A stretch of 31,929 nucleotides of DNA, taken from NCBI GenBank assembly GCA_009921765.1, contig RFXC01000015.1:1-31929 (forward strand). The letters are read 5' to 3'. Shown here one piece after another: positions 25,645-31,929 of this stretch; the first letter of the stretch is position 1, and each line of letters opens with the position of its first letter. Both the position numbers and the translations under genes were made by a program. The DNA is from Betaproteobacteria bacterium (GTDB taxonomy: Bacteria; Pseudomonadota; Gammaproteobacteria; Burkholderiales; Burkholderiaceae). The notes beneath the pieces were generated by a model. The model worked only from the letters and a program-made list of their open reading frames with translations, was not told where the DNA came from and searched no databases.

Positions 25645-26451
25645 ATGAAGAAGCGCCTGTTTCTGATCGCCTGCAGTGCCGCGCTGGCTGGCGCCACGAG
25701 TCTGCCCGCCACCGCACAGTCGGTGTTGCGCATCGGGTTTTTTCCTGGCCCCTATGCGGACCAGTTCAAGCGTGGGGTGCAACCCTTTCTCGAGAGCCAA
25801 GGTGTCAAGGTGCAGGCCACCGAGTTCTCCAACATTCTGCAACTCAATTCCGCATTGATGGATGGCTCGCTCGACGCCAACGTGTTTCAGAACCGCGCCT
25901 ACATGGAAACCTTCAACAGCCAGCACAAGGGCCGGCTGGTCGAAGTGTTGCAGGTGCCCAGCGCACCGCTGGGGCTCTATTCGAACAAGCACAAAAGCCT
26001 TGCGGCACTCCCAGAGGGCGGCAAGGTGGCTGTCCCCAACGATCCTACTTCGCTGGGCCGCTCGCTCGCCTTCATGCAGTCGCAGGGGCTGATCACGATC
26101 GACGCATCCGTGCCGGCGGGCCGCGCAACGGAAAAGAACGTCACCGGCAATCCTCGCAAACTGCAGCTGGTGCTGCTTGATGCGCCCCAGATGCCGCGAG
26201 CGCTGCCCGAGATGGATGCTGCCGCGATCCTGGGCAATCACGTCATCGCGGCTGGCATGTTGCTTTCCTCGGCGCTCGCGCTGGAGGACCCCGCGCCGCA
26301 ATATCGGATCATTCTGGCGGCCCGTGACGACGTTGCGAAAGGCGCGCTGGTGGCCAAGCTGGTTGAAGGCTACAAGTCAGATACGTATCGTCGATTTGTC
26401 GAAAACGACCCCAAGGCCAAGGGCTTTTCGAGGCCTGAGTACTGGCGCTGA
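25645..26451 (+). CDS. metQ: MetQ/NlpA family substrate-binding protein
   Basis: This is the periplasmic binding protein of the MetNIQ-type system, 268 residues. A signal peptide (MKKRLFLIACSAALAG) ends with ATAQS. The only cysteine there, Cys10, is too close to the N-terminus for a normal lipobox, so a soluble form is more likely than the usual lipoprotein. Family parts are LRIGFFPGPYADQF, DANVFQNRAYM and KVAVPNDPTSLGRSL. The start follows CGGAGA; the longer frame from 25480 overlaps metI and is rejected. The conserved fold does not fix the ligand. Confidence 0.9.
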   Translation: MKKRLFLIACSAALAGATSLPATAQSVLRIGFFPGPYADQFKRGVQPFLESQGVKVQATEFSNILQLNSALMDGSLDANVFQNRAYMETFNSQHKGRLVEVLQVPSAPLGLYSNKHKSLAALPEGGKVAVPNDPTSLGRSLAFMQSQGLITIDASVPAGRATEKNVTGNPRKLQLVLLDAPQMPRALPEMDAAAILGNHVIAAGMLLSSALALEDPAPQYRIILAARDDVAKGALVAKLVEGYKSDTYRRFVENDPKAKGFSRPEYWR

Positions 26452-26515
26452 TGTCGATCACCCCGACGTTTGATCGCGCGCGGTGCGCGACCACTGACGC
26501 GAGGCGCACGCGCTC

Positions 26516-27508
26516 ATGAGTGCCCCGGGCTTTGACCATGTCGGTCTGATCGTGCCCGACCTTGAGCGCAGTCGCGCGCGTTTTGAGGCGATGGGGTTTT
26601 GCCTCAGCGCACGCGCGGATCACACGATGTCTGATCCGCAGGGCCGAACCGTTTCGGCGGGCAGTTCACAACACACGCTGATGCTGCCCGAAGGGTATGT
26701 CGAGCTGATGCAGATCACCGATCCCGGATCGCCGCATCCGCTTGCAGCCGCACCGGCTGCGCGGTTTGGTCTGCATGTGCTCGCGCTGTCGGTGCGCGAT
26801 GCGGAACAGGCCCACGCGGCATTCGATGCAGCCAGCCGGCAGCCAGGCGCCGATCCGGCCGCGCGGGTTGGGGCGTTGCGTCGCTGGTCCCGGCCGGTGC
26901 GCGAACCGGATCGCGAAGGGATCGCGCGCTTCGCTTTTTTTGATTCGCCTTGGGATCCGAACGATCCCTCCTACTTCTGCTTTGTCGAGCATCTCACGCC
27001 TGAACTGCTTCGATCACCCGCGGATTGTGAGCATGCCAACGGTGCGCGATCGGTACGCGAGATCTGCTACGTCGGACCCCTCGAGCTGGTGGCGGCCTTC
27101 GCACGCAGGCTGGCGGCATTTGGACTGCCTGCTCGTCCCGATTCAGGGGCCTCCACAATCGCCGGCCTGCGGACGATTGGCGCGATGCCGGCGCCGCGAA
27201 CACGCGGGGCCGGTCGTGTGCTTCCTGCACTCGTGGTTGCTCTGGGCGATACGGTGCTGCGCCTTGAGATCGACGCCGACGCCGTGGCGATTCGTCCTGT
27301 GGCCCTGGAACTCGGCTTCGACTCGATCGATGCCCTGGTGAGTGGATGTCGAGGGAGCGGCATCGCTTGCACGCCGTGGCCGGGCTCGGATCGTTCGCCC
27401 GGGGCAGCACCAGCCGCCTCCAGGCGCGACGCCGGGCGTCTGCGCGTGCGGCGGCTGGCGGTCGACATTGGCGAGCAGTGCGGCTTGACCCTGATCGCAT
27501 CAAGCTGA
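26516..27508 (+). CDS. Glyoxalase-like (VOC superfamily) protein
   Basis: This 330-residue protein starts FDHVGLIVPDLERSRARFEAMGF, the opening of a vicinal-oxygen-chelate module, and fits the large glyoxalase-like domain family. Other parts are GYVELMQITDPGSPH, with a candidate Glu metal ligand, and RFGLHVLALSVRD. The region FFDSPWDPNDPSYFCFVEH may be the second half of the domain. The C-terminal part (after about residue 180) is less conserved. VOC proteins include isomerases, dioxygenases and lyases, so no reaction is assigned. It starts 64 bases after metQ and may belong to the same transcription unit. Confidence 0.75.
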   Translation: MSAPGFDHVGLIVPDLERSRARFEAMGFCLSARADHTMSDPQGRTVSAGSSQHTLMLPEGYVELMQITDPGSPHPLAAAPAARFGLHVLALSVRDAEQAHAAFDAASRQPGADPAARVGALRRWSRPVREPDREGIARFAFFDSPWDPNDPSYFCFVEHLTPELLRSPADCEHANGARSVREICYVGPLELVAAFARRLAAFGLPARPDSGASTIAGLRTIGAMPAPRTRGAGRVLPALVVALGDTVLRLEIDADAVAIRPVALELGFDSIDALVSGCRGSGIACTPWPGSDRSPGAAPAASRRDAGRLRVRRLAVDIGEQCGLTLIASS

Positions 27509-27542
27509 GCCAATCTGGGTTCTCGCGCATCGATGCGCGCTG

Positions 27543-27594
27543 TTGCGGCCCCCACACGAGTCCTATATATTGAATTTGCTACCGACAAGGAGGT
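27543..27594 (+). promoter_or_regulatory. Putative promoter and strong ribosome site of the peptide-type ABC operon
   Basis: TTGCGG (27543-27548), 17 bases, TATATT (27566-27571) forms a likely promoter in an AT-richer patch. A perfect AAGGAGGT (27587-27594) lies five bases before the ATG at 27600. This is the strongest Shine-Dalgarno sequence in the window and sets the start of the following gene. Confidence 0.55.
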
Positions 27595-27599
27595 CGCGA

Positions 27600-29195
27600 A
27601 TGAAGCCGTGTGTGTCGATCAGGTCCTGGACCCGCAGTCATCTGGCCGCCTCGCTGACAGCGATCGCGTTGCTCGCGTCGGCCTCGGGCGTTGCTGCGCA
27701 GCAGACGCTGGTGGTAGCCGCGCCGCAGACCCCCACCGGATTCGATGGCGACATCCCCAAAGTCGCCACCCGCCAGATGATCGTGCAGGCAAACGAAAGC
27801 CTGGTGCGATTCAAACGGGTACAGGGTGCCGACGGCCGCATGCAGCTCGACCCCACCCAGGTTGAAGGCAATCTGGCCGAGAGCTGGACCGTATCGCCTG
27901 ATGGCAAGACCTATGTGTTCAAGTTGCGCCAGGGCGTGAAGAGCGCCTGGGGTAACGAAATGAAGGCCGATGACATCGTCTGGAGTCTCGAGCGCGCGTG
28001 GACCATCAAGCGGACCTCGTTCTTTCTTTACAACCTGATCGGTGTGGCCGAGTTCAGAAAAACGGGCGACTATGAAGTCACCATCGTGATGAAGCAGCCC
28101 ACACGGCTGCTGCTCCCGATGCTCACAATGTATTTCCCGACCCTTCACGACAAAACCCAGGTTCTCAAGCACGCCACCGCAGACGACCCGTTCGGCAACA
28201 AATACATCGATCAGAATCTGGTGGGCTTTGGTGCCTACTACATCGATTCATTCAAGCCGGGCGAGCAGGTGGTGCTGCGCGCCAACCCCAATTATTTCCG
28301 TGGCAAGCCTTACTACGATCGGGTGATTTATCGCGAGGTACCTTCGCTCTCCAACCGGGTCGCGCTGCTGAAAACCGGACAGGTGCAGTGGCTGGAAGAC
28401 ACGCCGCTCAAGCAGGTGGCTGACCTCAAGCGCGACCGCACGGTCAAGGTCGAATCCGTCACGGGCACACAGCCGGCGGCGGTCAAGTTCAACATGGGAA
28501 TCAAGCCCTTCGACGACCGTCGGATTCGCGAAGCGGTCATGCTTGCCACCGACTTCGACTCATTCAACAAATCGGTATTCGAGGGCTTGGGCGTTCCCGT
28601 CACCTCGATTGTTCCGCCGACGGTGCCTGGGCATGTTGCTGCGTTCAAGCGCCCGGGGCGTGACGTTGCCAAGGCCAAGGCCCTGCTGTCCGAGGCGGGT
28701 TATCCCAATGGAATCGATCTGCCCTATCTTTATGCGGGCACCTACTGGTGGATGGAGCCAGTGAGCATTCAGCTTCGCAGCCAATTGGCCGAGGCAGGGA
28801 TCCGCCTCAACATTCAGCGCATTCCCGATCCGGAGTTCGTCAATCGCGGGCTGATCAAGACGCGCGACATGCCGATGTTTCCAAGCGGTGATGCCACCTT
28901 CGTGCTCGATCCCGTCTTCACTGCCTGGATCTTCGCCTACTACAGCGGCGTGGCCAATCGCAATGCCTACAAGAACGACGAGGTCGAGAAGCTGATCGGC
29001 GCTGCCCTGACCGAACTCGATGAAGGTAAGCGCAACGATCTGATCGCGCGTACGCAGCGCCTGCACGCCGCCGACAACGACTGGCTTTATCTTTACTATC
29101 CGGGCATCCACCAGGTCATGAACCCCTGCATCAAGGGCTGGGTCTGGCATCCCGATGACTGGCCGCGCTTCTCTGATCTGCGTTGCGAGCGCTGA
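27600..29195 (+). CDS. ABC peptide/nickel-type substrate-binding protein
   Basis: This is a family-5 (DppA/OppA-type) periplasmic binding protein of 531 residues. A signal peptide with a SLTAIALLASASGVAA core is cleaved near residue 33. Typical parts are QVEGNLAESWTVSPDGKTYVFKLRQGVKSAWG, the DPFGNKYIDQNLVGFGAYYIDSFKPGE region and RRIREAVMLATDFDS. The start is fixed by AAGGAGGT; the frame upstream to 27543 has no support. It heads an operon with two permeases and at least one ATPase. Ligands of such systems range from peptides to opines and metals, so no substrate is named. Confidence 0.93.
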   Translation: MKPCVSIRSWTRSHLAASLTAIALLASASGVAAQQTLVVAAPQTPTGFDGDIPKVATRQMIVQANESLVRFKRVQGADGRMQLDPTQVEGNLAESWTVSPDGKTYVFKLRQGVKSAWGNEMKADDIVWSLERAWTIKRTSFFLYNLIGVAEFRKTGDYEVTIVMKQPTRLLLPMLTMYFPTLHDKTQVLKHATADDPFGNKYIDQNLVGFGAYYIDSFKPGEQVVLRANPNYFRGKPYYDRVIYREVPSLSNRVALLKTGQVQWLEDTPLKQVADLKRDRTVKVESVTGTQPAAVKFNMGIKPFDDRRIREAVMLATDFDSFNKSVFEGLGVPVTSIVPPTVPGHVAAFKRPGRDVAKAKALLSEAGYPNGIDLPYLYAGTYWWMEPVSIQLRSQLAEAGIRLNIQRIPDPEFVNRGLIKTRDMPMFPSGDATFVLDPVFTAWIFAYYSGVANRNAYKNDEVEKLIGAALTELDEGKRNDLIARTQRLHAADNDWLYLYYPGIHQVMNPCIKGWVWHPDDWPRFSDLRCER

Positions 29196-29322
29196 GGTCG
29201 CGATCGCCGAACGCGTCGCGCACATGGGGGTCCAGAGGTTGGGGGCGGGGCGTTCGTTGCGCCGTCCCTGCGCCTCGGGGCTGCGGCCGCCTCGCGGCTC
29301 GCGCTGATTCCGGCTGTCGCTC

Positions 29323-30345
29323 ATGCTTGCTGTCCTGCAACTGATCCTGCGTCGGCTCGCGCTCGCGCTGCCCATTCTGTTCGGCGTGCTGTTGTTTACC
29401 TTCATGCTGGTGCGGCTGGGCGATAGCGACCCGGTGGGCATGCTGGCTGGACCCACGGCGAGCGAGGCTGAAATCGCTGCCATCCGTGCCACTTACAAGC
29501 TCGACCAGCCGCTGCTCGCCCAATTTTTCGAATATGTGCGGCGTGTTGCGCATGGCGACCTGGGCACCTCGTGGCTCTCGAATCGCCCGGTGCTGACCGA
29601 GTTGCTCCAGCGCCTGCCTGCCACGCTGGAGCTGGTCCTCGTGGGGTCTGCCGTGGGAGGGCTTTTGGGCGTTTGGTCGGGTATGCGGGCGGCCCGTTCG
29701 GTCAATGGCCGCTTCGACCAGCTGAGTCGCCTGCTGTCTCTGTTTGGATTCGGCATGCCCACGATCTTCCTCGGCCTTGCCCTCATTTTTGTGTTCTTTT
29801 TCATTCTGGGTTGGGCACCGCCACCCATGGGGCGGATTGATCTCATGATCACCGCGCCGCCGGTGATCACCGGCAGCTACCTGATCGATGCGCTCCTTGC
29901 CCGGGATCTTCAGGCGGCATGGTCGGCGGCCGGTCGAATGGTGTTGCCGTGCGCTGTGGTGGCCATCGTGTTTGCCGCACCCATGCTCAAGCAAACCCGT
30001 GCCATTGCGCTCGATGTGCGCGCAAGTGATTACGTGCGGTATGCGCGGGCGGCCGGACTCCCGCACAGCATGGTCGAGCGGATGGTGTGGCGCAATTCCG
30101 CTGTTCCCATCATCACCTACGGCGCCACCGAGCTCACCGCCTTGTTTGGCGCCGCATCGGTGCTTGAACTGATCTTCTCCTGGGGGGGCGTGTCGCAGTT
30201 CGGACTGACCGCCATCCTCAAGGCCGACTTTGCTGTGGTCCAGGGCTATGTCCTCTTGATGTCGGCGCTCGCGATGCTGGTGTTTGCCCTCGGTGATCTG
30301 CTGGTGCTCAAGCTCGAACCCCGCGCTCACGAGGTGAGCCGGTGA
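29323..30345 (+). CDS. ABC peptide-type permease, DppB-like
   Basis: This 340-residue permease has the DppB/OppB pattern: LQLILRRLALALPILFGVLL at the N-terminus, six helices, and the coupling loop YVRYARAAGLPHSMVERMVW. The N-terminal GDLGTSWLSNRPV is characteristic. The 127-base gap to the binding-protein gene has no recognised terminator. No clear ribosome site precedes the ATG. The stop overlaps the next start (GTGA). Confidence 0.93.
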   Translation: MLAVLQLILRRLALALPILFGVLLFTFMLVRLGDSDPVGMLAGPTASEAEIAAIRATYKLDQPLLAQFFEYVRRVAHGDLGTSWLSNRPVLTELLQRLPATLELVLVGSAVGGLLGVWSGMRAARSVNGRFDQLSRLLSLFGFGMPTIFLGLALIFVFFFILGWAPPPMGRIDLMITAPPVITGSYLIDALLARDLQAAWSAAGRMVLPCAVVAIVFAAPMLKQTRAIALDVRASDYVRYARAAGLPHSMVERMVWRNSAVPIITYGATELTALFGAASVLELIFSWGGVSQFGLTAILKADFAVVQGYVLLMSALAMLVFALGDLLVLKLEPRAHEVSR

Positions 30346-31208
30346 GCGGCGGCTTCAGCTTGTGGCACCTGCGAACCGTTGCACTGGTTCGGGCCTCGCC
30401 TACCGGCGCGGTGGGGCTGGCCATCATGCTGGCATTTGCGCTCCTTGCGGTCCTCGCGCCTGTGTTGGCGCCCTATGACCCGGTCAAGCCTTTCGCCGAT
30501 CATGTGCTGGATGAACCCGGTACACGCTTTCTTCTTGGCACTGATGGCAACGGGATGGACGTGCTGTCAAGAACCTTCTATGGCGCACGCTACGCCTATG
30601 GCATTGCAATACCGGTGTTGCTGTTCGGTTTTCTGGTCGGTGTGCCGATCGGTTTGTATGCCGGTTTTCGCGGTGGCTGGTTTGATGAAATCACGCTGCG
30701 CATCATGGACGCGCTGCGGGTATTTCCGTCAATCATTCTTGCGCTTGCGATCGTCTCGGCGACCGGGCAATCGCTTGCCAACGTGGTGCTGGTGATCGGC
30801 ATGCTCGATGTGCCGGTCTTCGCCAGGCTGGTCCGAGCCGAGGTGCTGGCGCTGCGCTCCAGCGGGTTTGTCGAGGCAGCGATCAACGCCGGCAATCCAA
30901 CCTGGCGGATCGTGTTTGTCCATCTGTTGCCCAACTGCATTCGCGGCGCCATGGCCCAGATGCCGATCCGAATGGCCTGGGCGGTGAGGGTATCGGCGAC
31001 ACTTGCCTTCATCGGTGTTGGCATCCAGGCTCCCACGCCCGAGTGGGGTGCCATGATCCGTCAGGGCGCTGAATACATGGTGAGCGGCGAGTGGTGGGTC
31101 TCCATCGTGCCGGGTCTCGCGCTGGTCATTCTGATCATCGGTTTTTCAATGTTCGGCGACGGGCTCGAGGAACTCCTTGATCCGCGCCGAAGCAAGACCA
31201 GCCGATGA
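30342..31208 (+). CDS. ABC peptide-type permease, DppC-like
   Basis: This is the second permease of the importer, 288 residues. DppC features are the N-terminal helix, APYDPVKPFADHVLDEPGT with FLLGTDGNGMDVLSR, and RIMDALRVFPSIILALAIV. The coupling loop contains FVEAAINAGNPTWRIVFVHLLPN. It starts at a GTG overlapping the dppB-like stop by 4 bases and ends 7 bases before the ATPase gene. Confidence 0.93.
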   Translation: MSGGFSLWHLRTVALVRASPTGAVGLAIMLAFALLAVLAPVLAPYDPVKPFADHVLDEPGTRFLLGTDGNGMDVLSRTFYGARYAYGIAIPVLLFGFLVGVPIGLYAGFRGGWFDEITLRIMDALRVFPSIILALAIVSATGQSLANVVLVIGMLDVPVFARLVRAEVLALRSSGFVEAAINAGNPTWRIVFVHLLPNCIRGAMAQMPIRMAWAVRVSATLAFIGVGIQAPTPEWGAMIRQGAEYMVSGEWWVSIVPGLALVILIIGFSMFGDGLEELLDPRRSKTSR

Positions 31209-31215
31209 GACGGTC

Positions 31216-31929
31216 ATGAGTCTGCTCCGGGTCCGCGATCTGCATGTCCACTTCGTGGCGCGCGACCGCTTTGATCAGGTCCGTGTTGCCCGAGCGCTCA
31301 ACGGGGTCGATCTCAGCGTCGACCGCGGAGAAATTTTTGGATTGGTGGGCGAGACCGGTGCCGGTAAATCCCTGACTGCGCATGCAATCATGGGGCTGCT
31401 GCGCGAGCCGGCCCGGCAGGTTGGTGGCAGCATCGAATTCGACGGACGCGAACTCACGACAATCAACGACGACGAACTGAATTCGATTCGTGGCGACCAG
31501 ATCGCGATGGTCGTTCAGTCGCCGCGAACGTCGCTCGATCCCCTCACCCGTGTTGGCGAGCAGATCGCCCGCATCCACCGGGTTCACCGCAAGGCAAGCG
31601 CCGAGCAGGCGCAGGCTCGCGCCCTGCAGATGATGCAGGCGGTGGGTATCCCCGATCCGCAGGCGCGAATGCGGGCATGGCCGCACCAGTTCTCTGGCGG
31701 CATGGCACAACGCGTGCTGATCGCGATGGCGCTTGTCAATGATCCGCAGCTCCTGATCGCAGATGAACCCTCGACAGGGCTGGATGTCACCGTCCAGGCG
31801 CAAATTCTTGATCTGTTGCGAGCCAGTGTGCGGGAACGACAATTGGCAGCGCTCCTCATCACGCATGACCTTGGTGTTGTCGCCCAGGTGTGCGACCGGG
31901 TGGGCGTGATGTTTGCGGGGGTGGTGGTC
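31216..31929 (+). CDS. ABC peptide-type ATPase, DppD-like (3' part outside window)
   Basis: A frame opens at ATG 31216 and runs to the window edge (238 codons). Walker A is GETGAGKS (45-52), the Q-loop is in AMVVQSPRTSLDPLTRVG, the signature is FSGGM (159-163), and Walker B is LLIADEPSTGLDVTVQAQ. This is the DppD/OppD type, normally about 320-330 residues (longer if fused to a DppF half), so roughly 90 or more residues and perhaps a second ATPase lie beyond the edge. The 7-base gap to the permease gene supports one operon. Confidence 0.93.
   Translation, partial: MSLLRVRDLHVHFVARDRFDQVRVARALNGVDLSVDRGEIFGLVGETGAGKSLTAHAIMGLLREPARQVGGSIEFDGRELTTINDDELNSIRGDQIAMVVQSPRTSLDPLTRVGEQIARIHRVHRKASAEQAQARALQMMQAVGIPDPQARMRAWPHQFSGGMAQRVLIAMALVNDPQLLIADEPSTGLDVTVQAQILDLLRASVRERQLAALLITHDLGVVAQVCDRVGVMFAGVVV

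Noticed and set aside
26474..26490. Inverted repeat TCGCGC-N5-GCGCGA after metQ as a terminator
   Set aside because: No T-run follows, and short GC repeats are expected by chance here.
1..31929. CRISPR arrays, tRNA or rRNA genes, insertion sequences
   Set aside because: No spaced direct repeats, cloverleaf-like segments, transposase genes or terminal repeats were seen by eye.

Overview
The window is a 32-kb, GC-rich piece of a purple photosynthetic proteobacterium, most likely a betaproteobacterium of the Burkholderiales. That placement is inferred from three things: the type-II reaction-centre genes with a tetraheme PufC, the nudJ-mnmA pair, and a TctC/Bug-type binding protein next to MmgE/PrpD and several ABC importers. 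No rRNA, tRNA, CRISPR array, insertion sequence or origin was seen.

Layout. Positions 1-2410 (minus strand) carry a three-subunit proton-translocating transhydrogenase, pntA-pntAb-pntB, with pntB cut by the window edge. Positions 2550-4285 carry nudJ-mnmA. Positions 4286-19629 are a photosynthesis gene cluster: a 99-codon membrane-protein gene coupled to bchI, then bchD, a reversed bchO, crtE-crtF, bchCXYZ, and the puf operon (pufB, an extra 74-codon gene, pufA, pufL, pufM, pufC). A strong intrinsic terminator closes it at about 19600. Positions 19716-31929 are an uptake and catabolism region: TctC-type binding protein, MmgE/PrpD protein, a tandem two-domain NodB/PuuE-like protein, MetNIQ-type importer, a glyoxalase-like protein, and a peptide/nickel-type ABC importer whose ATPase runs off the right edge.

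How the photosynthesis genes work together. BchI and BchD, with BchH encoded elsewhere, insert Mg into protoporphyrin. BchX/Y/Z reduce ring B of chlorophyllide, and BchC oxidises the 3-hydroxyethyl group. CrtE supplies GGPP for carotenoids and the bacteriochlorophyll tail, and CrtF methylates 1-hydroxy carotenoids. PufBA and PufLMC form the LH1-reaction centre core with its electron-donating cytochrome. Genes from bchC to pufC are packed with ATGA overlaps or gaps of 11 to 73 bases, as in the superoperons of other purple bacteria. Promoter-like sequences overlapped by TGT-N12-ACA palindromes (the CrtJ/PpsR repressor motif) lie in front of crtE and bchC.

The most unusual parts are small genes in the photosynthesis cluster: a single-span membrane protein gene inserted between the LH1 beta and alpha genes, a 47-codon frame that bridges bchZ and pufB with ATGA overlaps at both ends, and the 99-codon membrane protein gene in front of bchI. 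Also notable are the inverted bchO, whose 3' end overlaps bchD by 67 bp, and the fused two-domain deacetylase-like protein in the right-hand region.
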